From the NCBI GenBank assembly GCA_012934845.2, contig WNNJ02002419.1, positions 124,001 through 188,000 of the forward strand: 64,000 nucleotides of DNA, written 5' to 3'. The DNA comes from Pomphorhynchus laevis. Taxonomy: Eukaryota; Acanthocephala; Palaeacanthocephala; Echinorhynchida; Pomphorhynchidae. The position numbers were made by a program, and so were the translations under genes. The notes beneath the pieces are model-generated. The model was given only the letters and a program-made list of their open reading frames with translations, was not told where the DNA came from and did not search any database. Positions 1-11,599 of the stretch are shown one piece after another (position 1 is the stretch's first letter; each line of letters opens with the position of its first letter).

Positions 1-294
1 TTCATTCTATTAACCTGGCAGATTCCGGTTTAATGTCAAGAAAATTCAAAAGACAAATTGTCGGTTGTTTCCGGCAACTGTAGTGCTATCTCCGTCTTTT
101 TGTTACAAAAGACGGAAAAACGTAGAGTTTGCACAAGTGAAAATGTTTTCCTTACAAACTGTATCGTTCATTTTTACAGAAAGGCAGCAGAGGAAAATTT
201 CAGCAGATCATTAAAGGACCTACGCTGATTGTAGTGTACAGTGCTGCATCTAGGATTAAAGAATTCACGCGAGGATAATTTATGAAGCCGATCA

Positions 295-1700
295 AATGAT
301 TATATGGTATGCATGAATGCTTAAGCAAAAATATGTTTTTTGTAAATTTAAATATGTCATCTTTACGATATAAATTACTAGCAGTTTTAGTTAATGTTAA
401 TTTAATGTTTATATCTAGATATATAACTTCTTTATCATCAATATTGGTTTTGTTAAGAATCAGGCTTTGCATAAATTTGTTCACTAATTGAATAAAAATT
501 ATTAGAATTAAATACACAGATATCATCAATGTATCGAAACATATTTAATATATTTATATAGTTTAGATTTAGTTTTTACACAGTTATGAACAAATTTATA
601 TTCTATAAAGCTTAAAAACAAGTCAGCTATAATTGTGCTACTATTACCACCCATTGGAACACCTTTTAATTGTCTAAATATAGATGTCCATATATTTATA
701 TTTACTTGATGGTTTAATTTTTGTTAGATATGCGTTATAGTTATTATAACATATATGTATATCTTTTTCCGAATATAAGGTTAATTAATTTTACTAACGC
801 TTCTTTAATATCTACTAAATCTAGATTTGTATAAAGCGTACTAAAATCGTATGTATTTATATTTTGAAAATTTATTCCTTTTGTATAAGTTATTATTCCT
901 TTTGTATATATTCCTTTTATTATTCTGATTAATTATTTTTTTAACGTTTCTTATATATGTATATCTATTATTACAATATTATTATACTATAAAGTTAATT
1001 AATTTTTCTAATGCATCTTTAATATCTACTAAATCTAGATTTGTATAAAGCGTACTAAAATCGTACGTATTTATAATCTGAAAATTTATTCCTTTTGACT
1101 GTTCTAATAATTCTTTTGTAGAATTAATACTGAAATAGTGTTTACTCAATTATATTTACTTTGTGACTTAATTTTTGTTAGATAGGCGTTATAATTATTA
1201 TAACATATATGAATATATTTTTCCGAATATAAGATTAATTAATTTTACTAACGCTTCTTTAATATCTACTAAATCTAGATTTGTATAAAGCGTACTAAAA
1301 TCGTACTTATTTATATTCTGAAAATTTGTTCCTTTTGTCTGTTCTAAAAATTCTTTTATAGAATTAATAAGTGTTTTATTCCAGTATTAATTTCGAGTAT
1401 TTTAATTATATAAATTATATATTAATTATATATTAATTTTAAGTATTTTATTCATATAGACAGAAAGTGGTTTTAGTGTACATTTGAACGCACTACATAT
1501 GAACGTAGGTTTTATTGGATTTTTATGTAATTTTGGATTCCAATATAATATAGGTATAATTTTATTATCTGATTCAATTTTTTACCCTTCTCATCCATTA
1601 CAGAACAGTAACTTGTAATAATTGTTTCTAAACTCAACTCACTACGTTCATATGTTGGATTTACATTTAAATCATTATAATTAACTTCTTTCATTAGTAT
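295..1700 (-). mobile_element. Penelope-like element, rearranged RT fragment
   Basis: Read on the minus strand, pieces of a Penelope-like reverse transcriptase appear in the expected order. A palm segment with ICSAFKCTLKPLS lies near 1430-1510. Motif A (YDFSTLYTNLDLVDI) lies near 1265-1320. Motif B (GVPMGGNSSTIIADLF) lies near 620-670. The C-terminal thumb (YLDINIKLTLTK) lies at 305-430. The motif A segment occurs three times (near 813, 1027 and 1267), so the copy is internally triplicated. Several stops and frame changes break it. The right end leads into a different PLE tail at 1735. Family assignment rests on motif order and on close similarity to the better copies at 11600-12640 and 40052-40468. 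Confidence 0.8.
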
Positions 1701-1734
1701 ATCATAATAAAGCTTTTTGCATATGAAGACAAAT

Positions 1735-1869
1735 TAAATCAGCTAACTGAGTCTACGTATTGTTATATAATTATAAAATAAACAAAACATAATAATGCTA
1801 AATCAAAATTTAATAATTAAATAATAAAATTAATAATTGTTTTTAGATTTTCTATAATTTTAATCAAGT

Positions 1870-1900
<31 letters not shown>

Positions 1901-2030
1901 ATTTAAAGTAAACGTCATTTTTATGAATTGACTAATAAATAACAGGCGTTGTATCAGAATAAGAATTAGAGGTCATCAGGAGGAACTGCTATGCTATCAG
2001 GTTTCGAGTTATTACTAGCTTTATTACTAG
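1735..2030 (-). mobile_element. Penelope-like element 3' end, truncated
   Basis: This is the 3' untranslated tail of the same PLE family as 11600-12640, in reverse orientation. It starts with the shared terminal word AGCTAACTGAGTCTACG and runs through the T-rich tail into the block TCATCAGGAGGAACTGCTAT, then stops abruptly near 2030. It has no coding part. The flanking 2030-2600 stretch is AT-rich and holds no gene that I can support. Confidence 0.75.
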
Positions 2031-2601
2031 TTATTACTAGCTTTATCAACAGTTGTTTTTATATAGTTATGCTTTAATTTAGTAAGTTTTGTATACATAT
2101 CTTTATTAATTTGATCTTTCCCTTTATAATTGTTTGTTATTTTCATTTCCTCTCTAATTTTATCTAATATATAAGTTTTCCAAATGCTTATCTTAGATGT
2201 ATTTAAGCTTTAACTATAAATCAGTTTACCAGAGTAAGAATTTAAGTCATTATATAATACTGTCATTATAATAATGTCGTTGTATTCTTATTTGTATTTA
2301 TATGCATTTATATCATGAATCAAAAAATAATGTTTCTATTAGTTTGCTCACGGAATCCTGAATAAAAATTACTAAAGTTTGTCATTAATACCGATATAAC
2401 GAAATATTAAATTACTATTAATAATATTAGTAATTTTAATATTAAATTTAAGTTACATTATTGTGTATGCGGAAGCAGTGTGTTAGAAAACGTACAGAAC
2501 GAACTTGATAAACTTTAGTTTTTTTCAGCATTATTATTTTGTTTTCGATTATTTCCTTATACAAAGGTCGTAAAGTGTACAGGTATTTACAAATTTTATT
2601 T

Positions 2602-3326
2602 CTACAACTCATGCTTTATTAATGGTTGACAATCGGCAGGTATATCCGGCGGAGGAGGTTTAGCATTATATACCGTTTTAGATTTATTCACCTGAAAATG
2701 CAAAGCGTTAAATCCTAGTGGGGCTAGCATTGGCTCAACATCATTTAATGTATTAGCATTATTGAACTCTTCATTTACTGCAGACACTGATTTATTCTCG
2801 ATGAAGTTTGGCTCGTTATTGTTATTATCTAATTTAAACGAAACTGAAGCCTTTTTGACATTATATGGGAGAGAACAAAATTGACCCGCTGTCGAGATCT
2901 GGAGGCGATTTAAGGACGTTGTCGCGTTTGGCGTTGTAGGGAATATCCTTACAGCTAATTTATTATTTCTATTGAAAGTAAATTCCGAATACATTGTGTG
3001 GTGTATACTAGCCGCCTGAATCGTTCTCTGTCTTGCCAGTTCGGCGAAGCTGAATCGCTCAATCTTTGGGTCAGTGGACATGTGGTGATTATTTTCATGT
3101 GACATCATTGAATGGTCATTAAATTCGTTATTTTTGACGATGCTTTGAGAATTGTGGTGTAATCTGAAATGAGACGGCATCGTAGCAGCTGAATGCTCGT
3201 GATTATTAGGATTTGATTGGAAGCAGTAGCACCGTCGTTGACACGCCGAACACAGTATAGGAGGCCTACCGTTCGAAGAACTGGGTAGCTGATATGATTT
3301 GTCCTCCAACGAGCTTGTTCGCTTAC
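2602..3326 (-). CDS. Last exon of a single-pass membrane protein (cytoplasmic tail)
   Basis: Open for 240 residues plus TAG, much longer than chance in this AT-rich DNA, with balanced codon use unlike the surrounding transposon debris. The minus-strand acceptor is TTTTCTTCTAG, just before GTAAGCGAAC. It leaves two bases that complete a codon begun by the G closing the exon at 12691-12816, so phase and order fit. The tail has a Cys-rich patch (CSACQRRCYCF, about residues 26-36), His/Asn-rich stretches and a proline run near the end (KPPPPDIPADCQPLI). An AATAAA lies directly after the stop (2595-2600 on the plus strand). I do not recognise the family. By inference it is the intracellular tail of a type I receptor or adhesion protein. 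Confidence 0.7.
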
Positions 3327-4140
3327 CTAGAAGAAAATCAAATAATTTACACAAATATGTATAATACTGCATTAGATTAATTTTTGATTAAATAAATCAG
3401 ATCAGTAAACCGATTTTCTGTATTTAGAACGTTATATAAATTTAAAAATAAACATTTTAATCTTAAGATTTTCTATAATTTAGATTTACATACGGTAAGA
3501 AATTTTTAAAATTTTAATTTTTATAAATTGATGAATAAATAATATACGAGAATTAAGAAAGGTCATCTGGACCTAAAAGAATTAATATTATATGCCAACC
3601 TTTGGATTGCGAATATTCAGAAGTAATAAGTTTTCCAGTTATTTCAATGTTTGCATATCAAGCCAAATGATTTGGAAAGCATTGTTTAGATTAAGTGAAA
3701 TAATGTTGTTGTAAACCATTTACTCGAGCGTTTACATTATCCTTGTAAAACGCCCATAAATGATTTATCGACCTTATAAAGCATGTGATAAAACAAGTTA
3801 AAAAAATATCAAAGGATTAATTGTTTTCTGTTTAAAAAATAATAGATACTTAAAAAGTTATAAAGGCGGTTATCATTCGTTGGTTCTTTCTCCAATTTTT
3901 TTTAATAATGAACAATTTATTAAAAATAATCATATTAACTTAGGTTCCCGCAAATGGGCCTCAAATTGAAATTTACGATCCCAGACTGGGCAATATAATA
4001 CAAAAAAGTTTCTCAATGTGAAATAGTAGTTAACTCTGCCATCCGAATAATCGCATAGATCGTTCTTTGTGCGCTAAAGCATAATCGCCTTCGTATGTCA
4101 GAAATGCAGTTTGCGTACGTTCTTTCTCCAATAAAAATAA
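3327..4140. other. Intron sequence without recognised gene
   Basis: This is the 3' end of the roughly 9.4-kb intron of the membrane-protein gene. It is AT-rich with no open frame of note. Weak traces of retroelement sequence near 3950-4130 are too decayed to assign. Confidence 0.5.
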
Positions 4141-4144
4141 GACA

Positions 4145-4384
4145 AATAGTATAGTTACTATAGGAACGAAGAAGAAGAAAATATCCTTTATTTGATAAAA
4201 ATTCTATATTTCGATAGCTCCTGCTATCATCATCATGATTACAAAAAAATGTTTCACAATTTTTCCACGTGTTTCCAATTGAGAAATATTATTTTGTAAT
4301 CATGATGATGATAGCAGGAGCTATCGAAATATAGAATTTTAATCAAATAAAGGATATTTTCTTCTTCGTTCCTATAATAGTATA
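4145..4384. mobile_element. 222-bp foldback (MITE-like) element with 9-bp target duplication
   Basis: The two arms, about 4162-4254 and 4284-4374, are nearly perfect reverse complements over about 90 bp, with a spacer of about 30 bp; the core word is GATAGCTCCTGCTATCATCA. The direct repeat AATAGTATA flanks the element at 4145-4153 and 4376-4384, giving a 9-bp target duplication. It has no coding capacity. A 9-bp duplication and long inverted arms suggest a non-autonomous DNA transposon, perhaps Mutator-like. The superfamily is inference. Confidence 0.8.
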
Positions 4385-5250
4385 CAAAGTATATTATTTA
4401 TTATCCATCCATAAAAATTTGCCACTTAAGAGTTTAAATTTATTCTTTATATTATTGTGTTGATTTATATATTTTACTATTTTCTGCTTGATGTTATTTT
4501 TATAGTAACCTAGTTTAAAATATGTATCTATTAAATTATTAAAATGATTTTGAAGAAAGCCAATATCATTACATATTGTTGCAATTCTTAAAATTTCATT
4601 ATTTATTGTATTATATTTTATATGATATATAAAATATTAAAAAATATTTCAAACGTTAGTATCATAAAAGATATTTGCAACGCAAAACATCGCATGCGCT
4701 GATTATCTTTCTAATGAAGGACAAATAAAACATCCTTTGAACAGATGAGTAGAATATTATTCATGTTTCAAATACTTCTTGTAACATAAAAGTATTTATG
4801 TTAATTTATAGGAACAAATGAAAATCAAAGTCCAAAAGATTATTTTTCTACTAATTTTTAGTAAAGTCGGCTGAATTTTATTTCTATTTAAATAGTAACC
4901 TAGTTTAAAATATGCATCTATTAAATTATTTAAATGATTTTGAAGAAAGCCAATATTATAACATATTGTTGCAATTCTTAAAATTTCATTATTTAATGTA
5001 TTATATTTTATATTATATGGTATGCATGAATGCTCATGCAAAATATGTTTCTTGTAAATTTAAATATGTCATCTTTACGATATAAATTAATAGTAGTTTT
5101 AGTTAATGTTAATTTAATGTTCGTATCTAGATATACACCTTCTTTATCATTAATATTGGTTTTGTTAAGAATAAGGATTTCTGGATAAAATTTTATTTTA
5201 TTATAATTGTTTTTAGATTTTCAATAATTAAAATCAAGTTAAAAAATATG
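4385..5250 (-). mobile_element. Penelope-like element fragments, two partial copies
   Basis: Minus-strand sequence matches the C-terminal coding region and 3' end of the PLE at 11900-12260. The first piece (4385-4640) covers the end of the reading frame (LLSGKFLWM) and the thumb. The second (about 4860-5200) repeats the thumb region and reaches HEHSCIPYNIKYNTLNNEIL and IKLTLTKT. A rearranged, stop-rich stretch separates them. The foldback element lies exactly at the outer edge of the first piece. Confidence 0.75.
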
Positions 5251-5334
5251 AAATTTAAAATAAACGTCATTTTTATGAATAAAATGATTTATGAACAAAT
5301 CAAATCAGCTAACTGAGTCTACGTATTTATTAAC

Positions 5335-5371
5335 GTTGCCCGTGCAACGGCAGCGCCGTTGCACGGGCAAC
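5335..5371. repeat. Perfect GC-rich 37-bp hairpin
   Basis: Two 17-bp arms, GTTGCCCGTGCAACGGC and its exact reverse complement, enclose the loop AGC. It is strikingly GC-rich within AT-rich DNA. It lies just beyond a PLE terminal word (5301-5328) and at the 5' side of the R2-like LINE remains. Its function is unknown. Confidence 0.85.
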
Positions 5372-6305
5372 ATTTGTGCCAAGTCAAACAAGCCATGCGT
5401 TAATTGCTTGGATCCAATCTGTCTACGCGAGACCCACGGTGGCCATATTTATATCAATCATAATCATATGGTTCGATCTTCTTGCCAAACTACGAGCGAC
5501 CGGCAAAAAATGTACAGGATAGCAAATTGTATCACATGGTGTAACATCACAACGGCAAAATGCAACTAAAGTCTAACACAACGGATATGATATACTCGAT
5601 ATATATGTCGTCGCATATATAAAGTATAGTCACTGAAAACCAAACCATTTTCGGATTCATAAATGCTCCGCCGGTTCTGCATTTGTCGATGATCTTGCGT
5701 TTATGTACATGAAGCATCATTGGAAGAAAACGAATCAAATAACGTACTTTACAAATCACTTGTGTTCTGCCAATTGCTACTTTAACGCACGGAAAGCAAA
5801 ATGACATCAGTGCTACGTAAGACCCCTTGGAAAGAAGGCTAGATTTGTGGAAGAACGATCAGTTTTATGATCTGTTGAACGAAGCAAAAAAGTTACAGAG
5901 TCGTATATATCTAAGAAAGAAGAAATTCAAAAATGATATAAACTGGTCTAAGAGATTTATCAAGTTTTTTACATATGGAAGGGCTTCCACTGCTATGCGA
6001 ATATGACTTGATGGCGAGATCGAGCATCCTGTGTTACAGAATAATGACGTTATTGATGGCATGCTAGTCCGTGAAAAGTTGGAACAGTTACATCCATCTT
6101 CAGCAGTTGTTTCAACCTAAAATATTCTTAAAATTCCTTTAACTGGACGGTTCAACATTATAATGATATGTTCGCTGACATAAAACCAAGTGCAAAAAAA
6201 TTAGAATCCAGACGTACGCATGGAGGTGCAGCACCATCCGGCATGGATGTGAATTAGTGGTGTAGCATATTGAATGACTTTAGTCAAAGTTCAAATTCTC
6301 TTATC
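5372..6305 (+). mobile_element. R2-like LINE copy 1, 5' part
   Basis: From about 5830 the plus strand reads LWKNDQFYDLLNEAKKLQSR and, further on, GRASTAMRI and LREKLEQLHPSSAVV-like text. This corresponds to the linker before the reverse transcriptase in the better copy at 45075-47970. Upstream, 5372-5500 encodes a Cys-rich patch (RRCTGNICAKSNKPCVNC) that may be its N-terminal zinc cluster or an unrelated scrap. The region has many stops. The coding sense resumes at 7600 after a LINE insertion. Confidence 0.5.
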
Positions 6306-6307
6306 GC

Positions 6308-7600
6308 CCAATCTGTACCCTCCTTTCAATCCGCTTTCCGCTCTAATCACTCCACAGAAATCGCCTGCATAAGAGTTTACAACGACTTACTCATTTCTCG
6401 AGACAAGGCTCTATATAGTGTTCTCATCTATCTCGACCTCTCCTCCGCCTTCGACATTGTCGACTACTCCGTCCTCCTTTATCGCTTCGTTATGATTACG
6501 GCTTTATTTCTTCCTCCGTGGCATGTTTTGCCTAATCTCCACCCGACTGTTACTTTCGCGCCTGTTCTAATTCATTATCCTCCTCTCCCATCTCTATTTT
6601 TGTGGAGTCCCACAAAGTTCAGTCCTAGGTTTCCTGCTTTTCTCTCTTCTACTTGGCGATTTCTATTTGTTTACCAAACCTTTCTCCTTTAACGTCATGC
6701 AATACGCCGATAACATCCTCATCTATGCTCATGCACCCGCACAGCACATACACGATATCGGAATTTCTGCCTCCAACTGTCTTTCTTCTATCTACAAACG
6801 TCTCTCCAATATCGATCTTGTTCTAAACCACGACAAGTTCAAAATAATGTGGATCCTTCCCCGTAAAACAAACATATCTCCTCCCACTGTATCTTTTGCC
6901 TCATCGATCATCCCCATAGTACACAATCTCAATTTCTTAAGCTTCCATTTCGATGATCACATTTCCCTTAAACCATTCGTCCGTGACAAGGTCCGCTCGT
7001 CTAACTTAATTCTCCGTGACATCCGCCGTACCCGCCCCCTTATCGACTTCCGTTCTTGTATTTTTTTTCATCGCTTCTTTTCCCTTAAATCGATTACTGT
7101 CTCAGCTTTTTCGCAAATTCTCCAAAATCCATCATCCTACCCCTACAACGAATAATCAACACCGCCGTTCGAGTGCTCTTTCGTCTCCGTCGCTTCGACC
7201 ACACATCCACATATCTTGCTTAACTCTCCTGGCCCACTATCCACATCCGCATCAAACTCTGCCTTCTTCTCGTATCATCGCTGTCGGCTCCCCATTGTTT
7301 ATCAACCTTCCTTTCTTAGACGACACGCCCACCTCACTATCGCTGTGTTATCGTCATATCATCTTACTTTATGTTCCCGATTACTCCAACAACTACGGTC
7401 TCCGATCCTTCCTCGCAGCCGCCCCACTCGCCTGGAATCAACTCCCTCTCGACGTCCGCCGCGCTCCCTCCTTTATCACATTCAAACACCTCATCCGTTC
7501 ACACCTTCTCGACACATGATTTATATTTTTGTTTTGTTGTGATCATGTAAGCGTGCGCTGGCACGCATTTGCCACGTTAAAAAATCTATTTTTTGTTTAG
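6308..7600 (+). mobile_element. CR1/Jockey-type LINE, 5'-truncated, nested in R2-like LINE
   Basis: The fragment starts in the reverse transcriptase at [20 protein letters not shown], then shows [19 protein letters not shown] (motif A), QYADNILIYAHAPA (motif C region) and the C-terminal YSNNYGLRSFLAAAPLAWNQ. The reading is spread over all three frames, so at least two frameshifts have occurred. The 3' end carries the family hairpin GCGTGCGCTGGCACGC (7551-7566), then TTTGCCACGTTAAA and a short T/A tail. The flanks at 6305 and 7600 are two halves of one R2-like element, so this is a nested insertion. Confidence 0.85.
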
Positions 7601-9700
7601 CTACAAACATATTGAAGCGTGCAGTCCGTACAGCCACAAAGTCGATATCATCTTATTTTGTCCAACCATTACTTGCGTGTAGACTAATTCCTATAAATAA
7701 AAACCCTGGATTATGTCCAATAGACGTCAGCGATGTTGTGAGGAGAATTATAGGAAATGTATTGATGGATTCGATAACAAAGGACCTTCAATTAGTAGCT
7801 GGGTCAGATCAGCTTCGTGTCGGACAGCGCAAAGCGACTGAAAATGTTATTCATTATGTCAGGGAAGCCTTTAATTCGAATACAAAAGCGTGTATCTTAT
7901 TTGTAGATGTCGAGAACGCATATAATAATATCAACTGCGCTTTATCATTGATAAACCAATTAATATATCATTAATAAATCATTGATTAATATATCATTGA
8001 TAAACCAATTGGATTATCATTGATAATCCAATTCCATTTCAACAATTAACTAATTAATCTGTGACTCGCTAAGCGTGCAATTTGCACGCATTTGCCACGT
8101 TAAATAAATTATTATTATTAAACATGGATAAAATATGTTCTGCTCTCTCACTTATATTACAAAATTGTTATAGTTCCTTCTCTGAACTAATAATTCAAGA
8201 CGAGATTATAATCAAAAGAGGGATTTACACAAGGTGATCCCCTTGCCATAGCAGAATTCGGAGCGGTGACATTACCAATGATAGCAGAACTAAAGTATCA
8301 CCTTCCCGGGGTATTACACCGCTGGTATGCAGATTACGCTACATGTGTTCAGAAACATGGTTACATCCTTGAGCTTTGATATCGTATCGTTGATTCTGTA
8401 CCTGCATATGGGTATATAGTAAATCCTCGAAAATGTTAAGTCCTAGTGCATTCGGAATTTATCGATGAAGCAAGGAAAATATTTGATGGAATTGGTGTTG
8501 GAGTTTGTGCTGAAGGTACGAATTTTTTATGGTTCCTTTATTGGTCAGCGCGAGAATGTCGAACTTTTCGTTATGAAAAAATCACGAGATGGATTGAGGA
8601 GGTTTACAAGATGGAGAGGTTCTATCGGTGGATGCCCAAGTCGCATACGCTGCGCTAAGTCATCCTCTGCAGTTTCGTTAGACTAACATCCTGAGAACAA
8701 CACCAGTTGATCCTATTATATGGAAACCTCTAGCGGATTGTCTGGGTGAATATTTCATACAAAAAATGTTTGGATATGTTAACCAGATGGAACCCAGTAA
8801 GGTGTCGCTTTTTCCATTTGACCAGGGTGGGCTTGGAATATCTGATCTAATAGAGCTTGCAAATTTCACATATGAATCATCTTTAGAACAAAGTCGACCG
8901 TACTTGGACGGGTCTAACAGGCGAGGAACTTATAAGCATGGAAATAGACAGATTATTAAAAATAAAATCAGCAAAATTTGAATATAAAGTGAATAGGAGA
9001 CTTCAATTTCTACAGCGGGCAGATGAAAAATGGGAAAATACTCTAAAGTATGCCGCCGACAATGGAGCTTCTTTATGGCTTTCAAACCGTTCCTTTAACA
9101 GGCATGATTTCAGAATATCAAAGGATACGTTTAAAGAAGCTTTTGCTGCGAGGTATGGAACGGAATTGGATGATGTGATAAAAGGTGTTGATATGGAGAG
9201 CCATTGACCACTACGCATGCACTTTATTGCCAAACGGAGGGTATACCATTAATCAAACACAATATTGTGCGAGACATCGTCGCTAATACAATTAAACAAG
9301 TGTCATACCTGATCGTTACAGAATCAAAATTGCCTCCTCTGAGTGAAGATGTTTCTTTTGGGAACCGTGCAACCACTCGTGCAGATGATGACCGATTAGT
9401 TGTTGCTTACAACAGTACCAAGAATGGAAATCTGGAGCGGTCCTTTTTGGACATTCGTATATATAATTGTCATGCTTCTTCCTATATCTCAGGACATACT
9501 GCTAGCTATAATTACCATCGTTCAAGGAAACTAGAAAAATATGCCGAACGAGTAACCAGAATTGCAAGAGCTACATTTTATCCTTTCGTACTGACAACGA
9601 GTGGAGGAATCGGAACTGATGCTAATCAAGCCATTAAAAAATATCTCGCAAGATAGCTATTAAAAACAAAATTGATTATGCGACCTGCGTAAACCAAATT
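7601..9700 (+). mobile_element. R2-like LINE copy 1, RT and C-terminal nuclease region
   Basis: The plus strand reads CRLIPINKNPGLCPIDVSD and VVRRIIGNVLM, then FVDVENAYNNINCA (RT motif A), QGDPLAIAEFGAV (motif B), YADYAT (decayed motif C) and FPFDQGGLGISDLIELANFT. It ends with a Cys/His knuckle (THALYCQ) and LERSFLDIRIYNCHASS plus YAERVTRIARATF. This order (RT, knuckle, nuclease-like tail with an ILDIR-type acidic motif) matches the copy at 45075-47970. Longer open stretches are 7612-7974, 8938-9207 and 9204-9656. Many stops show it is dead. A 93-bp LINE tail interrupts it at 8031. Confidence 0.75.
8031..8123 (+). mobile_element. Very short LINE 3'-end insertion
   Basis: About 93 bp match only the extreme 3' end of the CR1-type LINE family: TTCCATTTCAACAATTAACT, the hairpin GCGTGCAATTTGCACGC (8073-8089), then TTTGCCACGTTAAATAAATT and an ATT-repeat tail. 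Such extreme 5' truncation is typical of target-primed reverse transcription. It sits inside R2-like LINE copy 1. Confidence 0.8.
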
Positions 9701-10040
9701 CGAACAAAGATTGCCATCACTATAGCCAAGAATTCGTCGTTTTGTCTACAACGGTGTGGCTCTATGAAGCAGTGTGTGGATACAACTTCACAACCAAAAT
9801 TTGTTAATTATTAATCTTATAATAAATTTAATTATTAAGAAGTTATTTTAATTCTATTTTACATGATATTTTTGATTTATAATATAAAATACGTAGATTA
9901 AGTTAGCTGATCTAATATCTAGCGTATTCTGCCTTCTTGTTTGGCTTACAACAAAAACGAACTCATGTCTTTCGGATGTCCAGTGGCAGCTTAGTTCAGT
10001 TGCCCAGCTTGAAGAAGAGCTAACTTTTTAACTGATACAC
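9701..10040. other. R2-like LINE tail and unassigned sequence with PLE-type terminal word
   Basis: The first 80 bp may be the decayed C-terminal end of the R2-like LINE. At 9889-9914 the word ACGTAGATTAAGTTAGCTGA occurs, a variant of the terminal sequence at PLE ends. I see no gene. Confidence 0.4.
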
Positions 10041-11240
10041 CTATTTACAGATATAACCGACATTGACTATTAATGGCAAAATAAAGTCTAGTTAATGTTA
10101 TTAATCCATTCAGTATAGCTAAAGGATAACGAGGACGGTCAACTAAAATGTGGGCATCATTTGAATTGGATTTATACAGTAGTGGATCCATTACCTTTAG
10201 ACGGTTGATTGTAAACCAAAAAGATTATTGGATCTGCACAGAACTGTTTGTCACTCGTTTATCCCAGCTATTACAAAATTTTCTCTTGGCGACAAGTGAA
10301 TTACAATCGTATTCTCTGAGGTCAAGTTTAGTCTTGATATTTGCAATCCTCGCTTAAACAATTAGCTGTAGTTTGAACGGTCGCGAAAGTTGTGTAAGAC
10401 ATTTAAATGAGCCGATTGTATGGAAACCATTGTGCGAAAGACAAAAGAAACTAACAGTATCATTACCTCTAAAGCAAAAGAGATAATTTAAAGGAGGTTT
10501 TGGAACTAGCAACGGATATTATTATTTCACATACTGCAACAATGGTACTTCATCGTAGTTAAGTTCTTTGCTTTAAAGCTGAAAAGTTGCATCTCAATTC
10601 ATTTGAATTCTTTGATGACCTTCGTTGTAGTTATAGCTGTTCAGCTACAAATAATGTTCGACACTGTTTGTGCGGAGTCAGAGAGAGTCGATCACGCGCT
10701 TTCCTGTCCGAGAGTAAATTTACCCACAATTCGAAACAACATCATCCGGATATGATCGCACAAGAATTGTCTAAAAATTGTCATAGTGTTGGAATGACTG
10801 GCTTCTTTCTAGCATTCTCGAGTCGATGTTTTACCAGACGTCTACTACAACAAGATATGGTCAAGTACACCTATATATTGTTTACTCTTTAAACGTGTAT
10901 GACATCATGGTCCTTGCTATCAATCGTACGCGAACCGCAGTCTCTGCTTTGACCGAGATTATGACGAAGCACTCGATGTAACAAAGTAATGGAAGCGAAA
11001 AGAGCTGATCAAACACGGCAGTTTTGCTATTTTCAACGACAGGTGGGATGGAGGAAAGCCAGATTCACCGCTACTGCGCTCAATTGTCCTCCAAAAATCC
11101 ACATCACACCTACAAGATTTTACGTGCGCACTTGTTATATTAAAACGGCGCCTGATATTCGCGAATGTATTCTGAATCTGCTTGTCTTCATGCAACTGGA
11201 TCAATCCGGTATAGCACTGCTTAATGACTATTGGAGTTTT
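10040..11240 (+). mobile_element. R2-like LINE copy 2, heavily decayed
   Basis: Scattered matches to the C-terminal half of the family run in order. NEPIVWKPLCERQKK lies near 10405. At 10620-10700 there is FDDLRCSYSCSATNN, followed by HCLCGVRESRSRA, which is the Cys/His knuckle. Next comes a segment ending in SKNCHSVG near 10800, and near 11130 the terminal LVILKRRLIFANVF-like segment. Stops are frequent, so it is an old fossil. Direction and order agree with copy 1, directly upstream. Confidence 0.55.
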
Positions 11241-11595
11241 ATAAACACTAAATTATTATATATTTTACTGACCCATTTGATGGAATCACCGATTTAGAAT
11301 TAATAATTTAATAAATCAGTCTTAATTGTTAGGATTAATGTCAAGTTTTAATCTTCTTTGTTTATGTAGACACTTCTAAAGATTGAATTTTCGAATAATT
11401 TCATATGAAAATGTTTTTTTTCAAACTTATTTTAAGCAATTATTTAGTTATAAATGATTAGAAACATCAAATTTCCCATATCTGCAATTATTTAGTACTA
11501 AGATAAGCTCCGGATATTAATTTTTAAATTGAAGAAGGTACAAAGTGAATATAAATATAATTTATAAAAAATAATATAATTTACTAAAAAAACAT
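11241..11595. other. AT-rich stretch with no recognised feature
   Basis: No open frame, repeat or element end that I can support. Confidence 0.5.
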
Positions 11596-11599
11596 TTTT

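Noticed and set aside
1735-1761. Resemblance of the terminal word CTCAGTTAGC to a tRNA D-arm
   Set aside because: No A-box/B-box pair, cloverleaf or CCA end can be drawn around any copy.
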